A program made the translations under genes and the position numbers. The notes beneath the pieces were generated by a model that worked only from the letters and a program-made list of their open reading frames with translations, was not told where the DNA came from and did not search any database. A stretch of 64,000 nucleotides of DNA from positions 267,726 to 331,725 of the forward strand of contig CBDCIS010000004.1 in the NCBI GenBank assembly GCA_965217565.1, given 5' to 3'. Of the stretch, positions 9,272 to 18,273 are shown piece by piece; the first letter of the stretch is position 1; every line of letters starts with the position of its first letter. The DNA is from CBDCIS01 sp965217565 (lineage in GTDB: Bacteria; Chloroflexota; Dehalococcoidia; Lucifugimonadales; CATOSD01).

Positions 9272-10084
9272 TCACCCTTGTTCCGTGAACAGCCGCGCCG
9301 CGTCGTCGAGCCGCATGAACTCCACTCCGGGGAAGTCGCGCATGTAGCGGATGAGGCGCTCCAGCATACGCAGCCTTCCGGGCCGGCCGATAACGTAGGG
9401 GTGCATGGTGAGCACGAAGGCGCGGCCGTAGTCGTAGGCCCCGCTGAATCCGCTCGACCACACCTGGTAAACTTGCTCAGGGCTGGCCATCGGATTGCGC
9501 GCGCCGAGGGCCGGGGAGTAGTTGAAATAGGGTGCGTCGTCCAGTTCCCAGTGCACGGGAATCTCCACAATCTGGCTCCCGTTGGCGTCAACCAGGTAGG
9601 GAATGTCGTTCCCCATCAGGCTCGAGTCGTACAGGAAGCCGTGCTTTGCCAGCAGGGGCAGCGAACGCTCGCTCAACTCCCAGCTTGGCGAACGATAGCC
9701 AACCGGCCTTTCGCCCGTGATGCGCTCCAGGATGGCGATTCCCCTCGTGAGGACCTCTTCCTCCTTCTCTGCGGTCAGCGTCGCCGGCGGCTCGTGCATA
9801 TAGCCGTGGTGGGCTATCTCATGGCCTGACCGCTGGATGTCCAGGACCAACTCCTCGTGCGTCTCCGCCACGTAGCCCGGAATGTAGAAACTGGCGCGTA
9901 TTTCGTACTTCTTCAGCAGTTCCAGAATCCTGGGCGCGCCCACGCTGGGGCCGTACTCTCGCATCGACATGAAGCTCGGCAGCCGAGCCGTGTCCGGATT
10001 CTGGTTCAGCGCGCCCGACACGCCGTCCACGTCGAATCCCAGCATCACCACGCATCGAGTGTCCCCAGGCCAAATGCCGCTCAT
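9272..10084 (-). CDS. NodB-fold polysaccharide/peptidoglycan deacetylase-like hydrolase
   Basis: 270 residues. The first metal motif is seen as MLGFDVDGVSG (Asp pair in FDVDG) and the second as HEIAHHGYMHEPP, with two histidines four residues apart. Together with GERPVGYRSPSWELS this matches the PgdA-like branch of carbohydrate esterase family 4, which includes peptidoglycan deacetylases and related amidohydrolases. There is no signal peptide, so it should be cytoplasmic and may act on a small amide rather than on cell wall. ATG at 10084 has AGGAGG six bases upstream. Compared with the four deacetylase paralogs at 45-60 kb it keeps a more canonical metal site. Confidence 0.88.
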   Translation of the reverse strand: MSGIWPGDTRCVVMLGFDVDGVSGALNQNPDTARLPSFMSMREYGPSVGAPRILELLKKYEIRASFYIPGYVAETHEELVLDIQRSGHEIAHHGYMHEPPATLTAEKEEEVLTRGIAILERITGERPVGYRSPSWELSERSLPLLAKHGFLYDSSLMGNDIPYLVDANGSQIVEIPVHWELDDAPYFNYSPALGARNPMASPEQVYQVWSSGFSGAYDYGRAFVLTMHPYVIGRPGRLRMLERLIRYMRDFPGVEFMRLDDAARLFTEQG

Positions 10085-11047
10085 GCCATGCCTCCTGGTT
10101 CAGTCTGATAGCCAACGAAGGCCATTGTCTCACACATTCGGCGGCAAGTCATTGCGAGGCTAGTCAGAGTCAGAGCCTTTTCAAAGCGCGATTGCGCTCG
10201 TCACATAGGCCGTGGAGCCGCCTCATCGCTCCCCCTTCCTTAACGCTGACAAGGGTAGGTAAATGTTGTTTCGTAGCCACAGGCCATAGCTGAGCATCGC
10301 AATTGCGGCCAACGTATGTCATTCCGAGTGAGCGTAGCGAACCGAGGAATCCCAAGTTCTTGTAGTGCAGATGACTCTGGATTGCCGAGCGCCTAGCCAC
10401 TTCGTGGGTTCCTCGGCTACGCTCGGAATGACATGGGCCAGGGCCTTTCCAAAGTTCCCTCTCCCCTTCGTGGGAGAGGGTGAGGGAGCGTTGGCCCCGT
10501 GCAAGTCTGTCACCCTCATCCTAACCTTCTCCCATCAAGGGAGAAGGGACTTTCGAGACACTTCTTATGACGTTTGTGACGACTTTGAAAAGGCCCTGGG
10601 CCTCATCCTGCGCCTCTTGACATCCGACGAACGCCCGTGCTACTATGGCTTCACTCAGACCAGTGGCAATCCACATTCACCCCATGCCACGCCGGCATGA
10701 CAACAGGTTACATCTCCTTGCCAACGCCAAACTTTCAAAAGGAACCCCCGGCTTCCAGAATCCCGAAGGCGACAAAATGCACAAATCCTCTGAGGGCTCA
10801 GCTACGAAATGTCACGATATGTCACGATATGTCGCACTTGGCGAATCAACTCTTCCAGGCACGCAGGCAATTCGCCGCACACTCTGTTTCCCCCTCCCTT
10901 GACGGTGTACAGACTGGGGAGATGGGAACATCTGCCTTCAACACTGAAAAGGCCGTGTTCCGACAAACTCATCTGCTGACAAACCCTTCCACAGCCGCTA
11001 TAGTAGGCGAAGCAACCCCAACACACGCCAGTTAAGGAGAATGACCG
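10085..11047. other. Gene-free stretch with palindromic repeats
   Basis: No gene could be supported in these 960 bases. They contain a palindromic element at 10316-10433, then two strong hairpins near 10452-10490 (CCCTCTCCC pairing with GGGAGAGGG) and near 10525-10550 (CTTCTCCC pairing with GGGAGAAG). The last bases carry the AAGGAG ribosome site of the next gene at 11034-11039. Confidence 0.6.
10316..10433. repeat. MITE-like palindromic element
   Basis: The ends are inverted repeats: ATGTCATTCCGAG on the left and its complement CTCGGAATGACAT on the right, with a second inner match of the GAGCGTAGC and CCGAGGAA blocks. Length is about 118 bp and there is no coding frame. Such elements are common in Chloroflexota intergenic DNA. 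Confidence 0.7.
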
Positions 11048-12850
11048 ATGACAACCTCCCCGCAACTCTACACGCTGGAGCAGGGCGACCCTGAGCGTCC
11101 GCCCACCAGCCGTCCCGTCGTCTATGCGACGCAGGGAGTTATCTCCAGCGGCCACTACCTGACCTCGATGGCCGGCATGAGAATGCTGCTTACTGGAGGC
11201 AACGCATTCGACGCGATCGTCGCGGCGGGTTTCGCGGCTGCCGTAGTTGAGCCAATCGCGTCCTACTCGCTGGCCGCGGAGGGCGTCTTCATGCTCTACC
11301 ATGCGGAGAGTGGCGACCTGTTGTCGCTGAGCGGGCAGGGAACCGCGCCGGGCAAGGCCACTATCGACTTCTACAGGTCGCGCGGTCTGGACGAGATTCC
11401 CACAGGTCCAGGGCCGCAGGCGCACCTGTCCTTCACAGTGCCGGGCATCGTGGACGCCCTTCTGTCGCTGCTCGAACGTTACGGCACGAGAACCCTCAGC
11501 GAAGCGCTCGCTCCCTCGATCCACTACGCCGAGCGCGGCATCCCCAATTACGAGTATATGCTCGAACGAATGAAAAACGCCTCCACGAAAGAGCAGTTCG
11601 ACCTCTACCCGCCCGGTGGAAGCGCCGTCTTCTACGACGATGGCGAAACGCCGAGTCCAGGCTCTCTGCTGGTTCAGCCGGGCCTGGCCGATGTGTTCAA
11701 GGGAATGGTCGCGGCTGAAAGCGGCGCGCCGGGGCATCGGCGGGACGGCGTCCGGGCCGCGCGAGACGCCTTCTACACCGGCGACATCGCCCGCACAATC
11801 GTTGATTGCGCCCAGCGCGTCGGCGGCATCCTCAGCCTCGATGACCTAGCGGGCTATCGCGCCGAGTACGAGGAGCCGCTGAGCACGAGTTTCATAGGGC
11901 ACGACGTCTACGGCCAGTCAACCTGGACTCAGGGCGCGGTGCTCATGCAGACGCTGAACATCGTCGAGCGTTTCGACCTCAAGGCCATGGGCCACAACTC
12001 CACCGCATACGTCCATACAGTCACCGAGGCTCTGAAGCTCGCGCTTGCGGATAGGGAGGTGTACTACGGCGACCCCAACTTCTCCGCCGTACCCATCGAT
12101 GGCCTGCTCTCGAAGGAGTACGCTGCCGAACGCGCCGCGCTGATCGACCCCGGCAAGGCCACTCCAGATCTGCCTCCCGCCGGCGACCCTTGGCGCTATT
12201 CGAGGACTCCCAGGCCGCAGACGCTCGCGTCGGCTCCCGCGGGCGTTTCCGGCAACGGCGCAAGCGACGATAGCGGTACTACTCATGTGGCCGCGCTCGA
12301 CCGCGATGGCAACATGGTGTGCGCAACACCCAGCGGTGGAGGCTTCGCCAAGTCCGTCTATTTCCCTGAGATAGGCTGCGCCCCGAGTACGCGCATGGAG
12401 ATGCTCAATTTCCAGGAGGGCCATCCCAACGAGCTCAAGCCCAACAAGCGGCCCAGGACGACGCTCGTGAACTACATCGTGGCTCGGAACGGTCAGCCGT
12501 TGATGACGGTCGGCTGCCCAGGAGGCGACCACCAGGCGCAGGCCAACGTGCAACTGATACTGAATACGCTGGTGTTCGGCATGAACCCGCAGCAGGCCAT
12601 CGAAGCGCCGCGCTTCGCCACCGACAGCGCGGTCAACTCCTTCTATCCTCACACTCACTACCCCGGCCAGCTATCCCTGGAGCAGGGTTTATCGGCGGAA
12701 ACGGCCGCGGCCCTCGATGCGTTGGGTCATCGGACCAAGCAGAGCGCGGTATGCGGAATGGGCGCGACAGTAGCCCGCCGAGACCCCAACACCGGCGTCC
12801 TGAGCACGGGCGGCGACCCAAGAAGAGCCTGCTACGCCATAGGCTGGTAG
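11048..12850 (+). CDS. Gamma-glutamyltransferase / cephalosporin-acylase-type Ntn hydrolase
   Basis: 600 residues, the normal size of a gamma-glutamyltranspeptidase proenzyme. The maturation site is clear: SGTTHVAALDRDGNMV, where Thr411 (first Thr of TTH) would become the N-terminal nucleophile after autocleavage. The large-subunit part has GGNAFDAIVAAGFAAAVVEP near residue 55, and the C-terminus carries PRTTLVNYIV and GCPGGDHQ, equivalent to the small-subunit glycine loop. It probably hydrolyses gamma-glutamyl or related amide bonds. No signal peptide is visible, unlike periplasmic Ggt, so it may be an intracellular acylase-like member. ATG at 11048 has AAGGAG at 11034-11039; the ATG at 11041 is out of frame. 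Confidence 0.92.
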   Translation: MTTSPQLYTLEQGDPERPPTSRPVVYATQGVISSGHYLTSMAGMRMLLTGGNAFDAIVAAGFAAAVVEPIASYSLAAEGVFMLYHAESGDLLSLSGQGTAPGKATIDFYRSRGLDEIPTGPGPQAHLSFTVPGIVDALLSLLERYGTRTLSEALAPSIHYAERGIPNYEYMLERMKNASTKEQFDLYPPGGSAVFYDDGETPSPGSLLVQPGLADVFKGMVAAESGAPGHRRDGVRAARDAFYTGDIARTIVDCAQRVGGILSLDDLAGYRAEYEEPLSTSFIGHDVYGQSTWTQGAVLMQTLNIVERFDLKAMGHNSTAYVHTVTEALKLALADREVYYGDPNFSAVPIDGLLSKEYAAERAALIDPGKATPDLPPAGDPWRYSRTPRPQTLASAPAGVSGNGASDDSGTTHVAALDRDGNMVCATPSGGGFAKSVYFPEIGCAPSTRMEMLNFQEGHPNELKPNKRPRTTLVNYIVARNGQPLMTVGCPGGDHQAQANVQLILNTLVFGMNPQQAIEAPRFATDSAVNSFYPHTHYPGQLSLEQGLSAETAAALDALGHRTKQSAVCGMGATVARRDPNTGVLSTGGDPRRACYAIGW

Positions 12851-12882
12851 GCTTGCGGGAGCGCTATGCCCACCTTAGCCCG

Positions 12883-12925
12883 CCCCCATAGAGGAGGAAG
12901 TTAGCTGCTTCCCCCTCTATGGGGG
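12883..12925. terminator. Hairpin between convergent genes
   Basis: CCCCCATAGAGG at 12883-12894 pairs perfectly with CCTCTATGGGGG at 12914-12925, with an inner GGAAG/CTTCC match. It lies between the convergent gamma-glutamyltransferase and enolase-family genes, so it could end transcription from both sides. There is no strong T-run, so it may instead be a repeat element. Confidence 0.5.
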
Positions 12926-12974
12926 AAGGTGATAGCATCCTCAATCGCAACACCGAGACACTGAAAACCTAAAA

Positions 12975-14087
12975 CTACCTCCCCACCGCCCATCGCTCCA
13001 CCGCGTACGGGTCCAGTTCGAGGCCAAGCCCCGGCTTGTCCGGGAACGGCGACCACATCCCGCCCCTCTGCTGGGGAAACTCCGTGTACCACACCCTGTC
13101 GCCCTCCAGCCCGGTGTTCATGTATTCGACCACCTTCAGGTTAGGCGTGGCGCAGGCCAGGTGTAGATGAACAAGCTGCACGGCGTGGGGCGCGACGGGA
13201 AGATTGAAGGCGTGGGCCAGGTGCGCCACCTTCATCCACTCCGTGACGCCGCCCACTCGTCCTACGTCGGGCTGCACGATGTCCGCGCCGCCCGCCGCGA
13301 TGAGATCTCGGAAGCCGTGCTTGGTGTACTCATGCTCGCCGGTGGCTATCGGGATGCTGCTGGCGCGCCTGATTTCGGCGAGGCCGCTGATGTCGTCGGC
13401 AAGCACCGGTTCCTCGAACCAGCCCACCTGGAACTGCTCGAACTCCCGTGCCATGTAGATAGCCTGCTTGGCGTAGTAACCGTTGTTGGCGTCAACGTAA
13501 ATCGCCACGTCGTCGCCCAAAGCCTTGCGAACCGCGGCGAGCCGCTGCAGGTCTTCACGCTCCGACCTCCCGAAGTCCTTGCCAACCTTCATCTTCACTC
13601 GCGCGATGCCCTGCTCCACGTACCCCGCCATCTCCTCGATCAGCTCCTCCTGGCTGAAGTTCGTCCAGCCGCCGCTGCCGTATATCGGCACCGAGTCGGT
13701 GAAAGGCCCCAGCAGCCGGTACAGGGGCAGCCCAACGACTTTCGCCTTCAAGTCCCAAAGCCCGATGTCAACCGCCGACAGCGCGCAGAACGCGACTCCC
13801 TTGCGCCCGTAGCCGCGCACACGCCAGAACATCTCGTGCCACAGCCTCTCGATTTCCAACGGGTCCTGGCCGATGAGCGCGTCCCTCAGGTCCGCCTCGA
13901 CCACCTGGCGAACACCCGGCGAACCCTGCCCAATGCCCAGACCCTCGAAGCCCTCGTCTGTGTAGATATGGACGAAAAGCTGTCCGCGCCCGCCCGCGTT
14001 GGGGCCGGGCGGAAATATAGTCGCGTCCTGGATAGGCTTGGTATGAGGGTAGAAAAGCGCCGTGGTCGAAACGTCGGTGATTCTCAT
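12975..14087 (-). CDS. Enolase-superfamily dehydratase (mandelate racemase / galactonate dehydratase-like)
   Basis: 370 residues with an N-terminal capping domain and a TIM barrel. Catalytic marks appear in order: VKMKVGKD (K-x-K base on strand 2), YVDANNGY (first metal Asp), WFEEPV (Glu), ATGEHEY (Glu/His), QPDVGRVGG (Asp) and a late PHAVQ histidine. This pattern fits the mandelate-racemase subgroup that dehydrates acid sugars. ATG at 14087 is preferred over 14111 because AGGAG lies about ten bases before it. Expansion of such enzymes is a known feature of SAR202 genomes. The sugar acid cannot be named. Confidence 0.92.
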   Translation of the reverse strand: MRITDVSTTALFYPHTKPIQDATIFPPGPNAGGRGQLFVHIYTDEGFEGLGIGQGSPGVRQVVEADLRDALIGQDPLEIERLWHEMFWRVRGYGRKGVAFCALSAVDIGLWDLKAKVVGLPLYRLLGPFTDSVPIYGSGGWTNFSQEELIEEMAGYVEQGIARVKMKVGKDFGRSEREDLQRLAAVRKALGDDVAIYVDANNGYYAKQAIYMAREFEQFQVGWFEEPVLADDISGLAEIRRASSIPIATGEHEYTKHGFRDLIAAGGADIVQPDVGRVGGVTEWMKVAHLAHAFNLPVAPHAVQLVHLHLACATPNLKVVEYMNTGLEGDRVWYTEFPQQRGGMWSPFPDKPGLGLELDPYAVERWAVGR

Positions 14088-14190
14088 GTCATGGGGTCTC
14101 CTGGCGCGCAAACTGAGGCTCGCTCTGAAGCCGGAGGCTAGAGCAATCGGAGTCTAGCGCAACGCAATAGAAGGGTCAAGAAAAACCGTA

Positions 14191-14889
14191 CTATCGGCAG
14201 TCAACCGTAGGAGCGACCGGCTGGTCGCCCCTACGCCAGCCCAAGCGCTCCAGCAGCTCCCCTAACGGCACTTCCGACAGCGAACTGAGCCGCGCATCGG
14301 CGCGCTCCAAGCGCATCCCCCTGGTCATCTCGTTGGGCACGACTACGCAGAACAGCCCCGCGCGTTTAGCCGCCACTACGCCGTTGGCTGAGTCCTCGAT
14401 AGCCAGCGCGTTGCCCGGCGACACCCCCAGGTGGGTCGCCGACGCGAGATACAGTTCCGGGTCCGGCTTGACCCTGGACACGTCATCCGCGCTCTTGACC
14501 GAAGCGAAGTGCTGGAAAAGCTCTCTTTTGCGCAGGTGGCCCTCCACCCAGTCGCGAGATGAACTCGAAGCCACGCCCAGTTTCAAGCCAAGCTGCCTGG
14601 CTTCGAGCAGGTAGTCCATCACACCGGGCAGTAGAGGCTCTGCCTCGACCAGTTCCAGGTATCGCCGCCGCCGCTCCTGTCTCACCCTCTCGCGGTCAAC
14701 GGGCCGCCCTGTCAGTTCCTCGAGGTGCGCCAGCGTGTCGAAGTTGTCGCCGCCTCCAATGTACCGCGACCAGAGAGACCTCTGAAGTTCGACGGCAAAC
14801 GATTGATAGGTCTCCAGCCAACTCTGGTAATCCGGGGTCTCTGTATCTATGATCGTTCCGTCGAAGTCCAGAATAAGGGCCTCTATCAT
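14191..14889 (-). CDS. HAD-superfamily hydrolase (beta-phosphoglucomutase/phosphatase type)
   Basis: 232 residues. Motif I is LDFDGTIIDTE with nucleophile Asp8 or neighbouring Asp10, motif II the GVASSSS Ser, motif III KPDPELYL, motif IV IEDSANGVVAAKRAG. The small helical cap between motif I and II marks subfamily IA. It would dephosphorylate a small metabolite or isomerise a sugar phosphate. The last dozen codons run through a palindromic repeat (14206-14235), so the C-terminal tail RRGDQPVAPTVDCR may have been gained by insertion of that repeat into the 3' end. Confidence 0.9.
   Translation of the reverse strand: MIEALILDFDGTIIDTETPDYQSWLETYQSFAVELQRSLWSRYIGGGDNFDTLAHLEELTGRPVDRERVRQERRRRYLELVEAEPLLPGVMDYLLEARQLGLKLGVASSSSRDWVEGHLRKRELFQHFASVKSADDVSRVKPDPELYLASATHLGVSPGNALAIEDSANGVVAAKRAGLFCVVVPNEMTRGMRLERADARLSSLSEVPLGELLERLGWRRGDQPVAPTVDCR
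14206..14235. repeat. Palindromic repeat inside the 3' end of the HAD gene
   Basis: CGTAGGAGCGACC at 14206-14218 pairs with GGTCGCCCCTACG at 14223-14235 with one mismatch and a four-base loop. It codes for the final residues of the HAD protein and resembles short palindromes spread through genomes of this group. Confidence 0.6.
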
Positions 14890-15003
14890 GTATATTTGGC
14901 CTCCGCTGACCTGGATTAAGCTACACCTGCGGGCTGTTTTGCGATACGCTTGACTGCCACCGGCACCACAGCGCCGGTTGTTTGCTTATGCTGGAGGGCA
15001 AGG

Positions 15004-15936
15004 GTGAGTCAGATGCGAGAGTTCATGCTTCGGGTTATAGTCCTTGCTTTGGGAGTGGCGACAATCGCGGCGTGCGGTGGCTCTGAACCCGCGCCGACGC
15101 CCACCGTTGCGCCTACACCGACGTCCATCGCTGCGCCCACGCCGGTGCCCACCGCGACGGCAACACCTGCGCCGTCACCGACCCCGGCGCCCACCGCGAC
15201 GGCCGTGGCCGTGCCCACGCGGGTTCCGACTCAAGCCCCGACGGCCGCCCCAGCCACCCCAACCGGCGCGCCCACGTCCCAGCCAGATCGGCCAGGGGAG
15301 CTATCGGCGCAGGACATCCTGGACGCCTCTTTCATCGCTATGTCCGAGGCCGAGTCATTTCACTTCAAGATGGATGCCCGAGTCACGCTTCCCCTTGACG
15401 ACGACGACGGAGAACTGCCTATCAGCTTTGAAGGCAATTTCCAAGCCCCCGACCGCATGCGCGGCATCCTCTCACTATCCCTGGGTTTCTTCAAAATCGA
15501 GACCGAAACCATCCTAATCGGAAACACCACCTTCATAAAGAATCCTGAGTCCGACGAATGGGAGGTTGGCGCCGATGTGGGCGAGGCTATCCCAGGATTC
15601 AAGGCATTGATCTTGCCGGAAAGCGCGGCCACCCAGAACCTCCAGCCCGTGCTGTCGGGCGTAGTTACTCTGGACGGCAGTCCCGCCTACCTGCTAAAGG
15701 TCACGCTTCCCCAAGACGTGTTCGGTGGAGAGGGACTCGCAGGAGAAGCCGACTTCTGGGTAGGCGTGAACGACTTCAGGATCAGGCAGATCGTGGCGGA
15801 GGGAGAGGCGGCGCTCGATGCGGTCGCCATGCCCTCTGGGGGCTCGGCCTCCGGAGGCGATGCCCTTCTTACCATGACGCTAACGCTGACCAACTACGAC
15901 GAGCCTGTGGAAATCGAAGCTCCAGACGTTTCTTGA
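15004..15936 (+). CDS. Secreted lipoprotein with LppX/LprG-like domain
   Basis: 310 residues. The N-terminus is a lipoprotein signal: MLRVIVLALGVATIAACGG, with lipobox TIAAC. A 75-residue linker made almost only of Pro, Thr, Ala and Val follows, typical of proteins anchored on the outside of monoderm-like Chloroflexota cells. The rest (from LSAQDILDASFIAMSEAESFHF) is a beta-rich domain resembling the LppX/LprAFG fold, which cradles a lipid or acts in lipid transport. GTG at 15004 is favoured because GGAGGG stands five bases upstream; ATG at 15013 is possible. The repetitive codons of the linker make it prone to length change. Ligand unknown. Confidence 0.82.
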   Translation: MSQMREFMLRVIVLALGVATIAACGGSEPAPTPTVAPTPTSIAAPTPVPTATATPAPSPTPAPTATAVAVPTRVPTQAPTAAPATPTGAPTSQPDRPGELSAQDILDASFIAMSEAESFHFKMDARVTLPLDDDDGELPISFEGNFQAPDRMRGILSLSLGFFKIETETILIGNTTFIKNPESDEWEVGADVGEAIPGFKALILPESAATQNLQPVLSGVVTLDGSPAYLLKVTLPQDVFGGEGLAGEADFWVGVNDFRIRQIVAEGEAALDAVAMPSGGSASGGDALLTMTLTLTNYDEPVEIEAPDVS

Positions 15937-15970
15937 GCCGCCAATGTCAACCTCGGGCGGACGCTTGGTC

Positions 15971-16101
15971 GTAACTGTTCAGACTCGATGGGAGGTGCTT
16001 CGCTCGCCCCTCCTTTGACGGGCGGGGGTTAGGGGGTGGGGGCTCGCGCTCGCGGTGCGGTAAGGTAATCCCGTCGGCTGCCCTGAAGTCTGAACAGCTA
16101 C
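15971..16101 (-). mobile_element. IS66-related MITE, copy R1
   Basis: 131-bp element without a gene. It begins GTAACTGTTCAGACTCGATG and ends CTGAAGTCTGAACAGCTAC, so both ends are versions of GTAACTGTTCAGA, the terminal repeat of the IS66-type element at 42703-44122. The flanks GCTTGGTC (15963-15970) and GCTTGCTC (16102-16109) are an 8-bp target duplication with one mismatch, the length IS66 elements make. The right end supplies the TAG stop (16100-16098) of the B12-binding subunit gene. Confidence 0.78.
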
Positions 16102-16508
16102 GCTTGCTCGGCCTCCCCGACGGCCTCTCGAATGAACGAGATTATCTCTGAGGTCGTCGTGCCGGGGCCGAACACTCCCCTGATGCCCATCTCCTCCAGC
16201 ACGGCGCGGTCGTCCTCCGGGATGATGCCGCCCGCCACCAGCACCACGTCCCGCATGTCGTTCGCTTCCAGGCCCTCTACTATCTGGGGGAACAGCTCCA
16301 TGTGCGCGCCGGAGAGGATGCTCAGGCCGATGACCTTCACGTCCTCCTGAAGCGCCGCCTCCACGATCATCTGCGGAGTCTGTCGAATGCCGGTGTAGAT
16401 GACCTCCATCCCATCGTCGCGTAACGCGCGCGCGATTATCTTCGCGCCGCGGTCGTGTCCGTCCAGCCCCGGCTTGGCCACCAATACGCGAATAACATCC
16501 GTCGTCAT
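16098..16508 (-). CDS. Methylmalonyl-CoA mutase, B12-binding small subunit
   Basis: 136 residues of a stand-alone cobalamin-binding domain. KPGLDGHDRGAKIIARAL contains the D-x-H-x-x-G motif, with His18 as the lower axial cobalt ligand; the later GLSILSGAH and VAGGIIPEDD segments complete the nucleotide-tail pocket. It would combine with the large subunit at 18274-19929 to convert methylmalonyl-CoA and succinyl-CoA. It follows the epimerase gene after five bases. Its stop codon is part of the terminal repeat of MITE R1, so the last residues may differ from the ancestral protein, though the length is normal. Confidence 0.93.
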   Translation of the reverse strand: MTTDVIRVLVAKPGLDGHDRGAKIIARALRDDGMEVIYTGIRQTPQMIVEAALQEDVKVIGLSILSGAHMELFPQIVEGLEANDMRDVVLVAGGIIPEDDRAVLEEMGIRGVFGPGTTTSEIISFIREAVGEAEQA

Positions 16509-16513
16509 CGTGG

Positions 16514-16945
16514 CTACCTCCTCGCTGTGTCCTGCTCTACGAGCTCGATGAGCACGCCGCGCGTCGAGCGAGGGTGCAGGAACGCTATCATTCCGGACAG
16601 CCCTTCTCGCGGCGCGGTGTCGATCAGGTCGATGCCTTTCGTCGCGAGCCGGTCGAGCGTACCCTGGATGTCCTCCACCTCGAAGGCGACATGGTGCACG
16701 CCCTCGCCGCGTCGTTCGATGAACCGCGCGACGCCGCCACCAACCTCCGTGGGCTGTATGAACTCCAACTGCGAACCGCCCACGCGAACCAGCGCGGCCT
16801 TCACACCCTGGTCCGGCAGGTCCTCGACCTCCGCGCCGCTAGTTCCGAACACGTCGCGGTAGAACGCCAGCGTATCCTCGATGTCGTTCACCGCAATGCA
16901 CACATGGTTTAGATGCCTGGCCGTACAAGCAGGACGATCACTCAT
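16514..16945 (-). CDS. mce: Methylmalonyl-CoA epimerase
   Basis: 143 residues, a typical epimerase length. The VOC fold shows metal ligands His14 in LNHVCIAV, a second His in GVHHVAFEV near residue 82 and Glu134 in GVLIELVE. It interconverts the R and S forms of methylmalonyl-CoA so that mutase can use the product of propionyl-CoA carboxylation. It lies between the acyl-CoA dehydrogenase and the B12-binding subunit in one leftward operon, which supports this specific call over a generic VOC protein. Confidence 0.9.
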   Translation of the reverse strand: MSDRPACTARHLNHVCIAVNDIEDTLAFYRDVFGTSGAEVEDLPDQGVKAALVRVGGSQLEFIQPTEVGGGVARFIERRGEGVHHVAFEVEDIQGTLDRLATKGIDLIDTAPREGLSGMIAFLHPRSTRGVLIELVEQDTARR

Positions 16946-16980
16946 TCCAAAAACCTCTTGCTGTCAAGTGTCTCTACACC

Positions 16981-18129
16981 CTAGCCGTTTTGAAGGACAT
17001 TCCGCGCTATGATTAGCCGCTGCACCTCGGACGAACCCTCGTATATCTCCGTCACCTTGGCGTCGCGGTAGTAGCGTTCCGCCGGGGTGGGCGAGAAGTA
17101 GCCCGCGCCGCCGTGAATCTGAACGGCCTTGTCAGCGGAGTCCACCGCGACCTTCGACGCGAACAGCTTGGCCATGGACGCCTCCGTCACGAACGGCAAG
17201 CCCTTGTCCCTCAGCGTGGCGGCGCGATGCACCAGCAGCCGGGCGGCGTCGATGCTTGTAGCCATCTCCGCTATCATCCACTGGATTCCCTGGAAATCCG
17301 CAATCGGCTGTCCGAATGCCTCGCGCTGCTTGGCGTAGGAGACCGCCGCCTCGTAGGCGGCCTGCGCGATGCCAACTGCCTGCGCCGCGATTGCTATGCG
17401 GCTTGCGTTGAGCACCTGCATCGTCTCCCGGAAGCCCTCGCCCTCGGCGCCAAGCCGGTTCTCCCCGGGAACGGGGCAGTCGTCGAATACCAGCTCTGAC
17501 GTGGTCGATGCCCGCATCCCCATCTTGCCGTGCTGAGGATGAACGTTTAACCCGGGTGAGTCCCTCTCAACGATGAAGGCGTCCACACCACGACTGCGCA
17601 GGCTGAGGTCGTGACTCGCCAGCACCACGAAGGTGTCGGCCTCCGTGGCGTTCGTTATGTAAAGCTTGCTGCCGTTCAGCTTGTACTGGCCGTTTGTCCG
17701 AGTGGCTGTGGAGCGCATCGCTCCGGCGTCGCTCCCCGAGCCCGGCTCAGTAAGCGCAAAGGCCCCTATATCCTCGCCCTTTGCCAGGGGCGGGATAAAC
17801 CGTCGCTTCTGCCCTTCCGTGCCGAACATCTGGATAAACTGCGTGCAGAGAGACAGGTGCGCGATGTAGATAACGCTGGTTGCGGCGCAGCCCCGCGCTA
17901 TCTCCTCGACCACAATCGCCAACTGGCGGTTCGTGCCGCCGCTGCCACCGTACTCATCGTCGATAGTCAGCCCAAACAGCCCCAGTTCCGAGATGCGCCG
18001 CACGTTCTCCCAGGGAAACTCCGCGCTCTCGTCATACCCGGCGGCGCGCGGCGCAAGCTCCTGGTCGGCCAGTTCCCGCGCCATATTCCTGAGCAGAAGC
18101 TCGTCCTCAGTAAGAAGCAAGTTACTCAT
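16981..18129 (-). CDS. Acyl-CoA dehydrogenase
   Basis: 382 residues, FAD-dependent. Signatures are FALTEPGSGSDAGAMRSTA near residue 125, a YAKQREAFGQPIADFQ stretch near 245, IQMFGTEGQKRRF earlier, and VTEIYEGSSEVQRLIIAR at the end, where the Glu of YEGSSE is the catalytic base position of short/branched-chain enzymes. It oxidises an acyl-CoA to the enoyl-CoA, passing electrons to ETF. Its place between the mutase subunit and the epimerase suggests branched-chain or odd-chain acyl-CoA breakdown leading to propionyl-CoA. No ETF or carboxylase gene is in view. Confidence 0.93.
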   Translation of the reverse strand: MSNLLLTEDELLLRNMARELADQELAPRAAGYDESAEFPWENVRRISELGLFGLTIDDEYGGSGGTNRQLAIVVEEIARGCAATSVIYIAHLSLCTQFIQMFGTEGQKRRFIPPLAKGEDIGAFALTEPGSGSDAGAMRSTATRTNGQYKLNGSKLYITNATEADTFVVLASHDLSLRSRGVDAFIVERDSPGLNVHPQHGKMGMRASTTSELVFDDCPVPGENRLGAEGEGFRETMQVLNASRIAIAAQAVGIAQAAYEAAVSYAKQREAFGQPIADFQGIQWMIAEMATSIDAARLLVHRAATLRDKGLPFVTEASMAKLFASKVAVDSADKAVQIHGGAGYFSPTPAERYYRDAKVTEIYEGSSEVQRLIIARNVLQNG

Positions 18130-18273
18130 TCGATACCATCCTCTTGCCTTCTGGTTCTATCTCGCAAATGGGGCCGCCCCATGTTCCTTACCGCGCTCGT
18201 CGCTCCCGTGGAAGCGGGAACCCACATCGCCGTTTGCCGCAAGACAACCCTGACCACTGACAAACTGCCCGCC

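Noticed and set aside
11616..12658. Frames overlapping the gamma-glutamyltransferase on both strands
   Set aside because: They are shadows; the Ntn-hydrolase frame is continuous with all family motifs.
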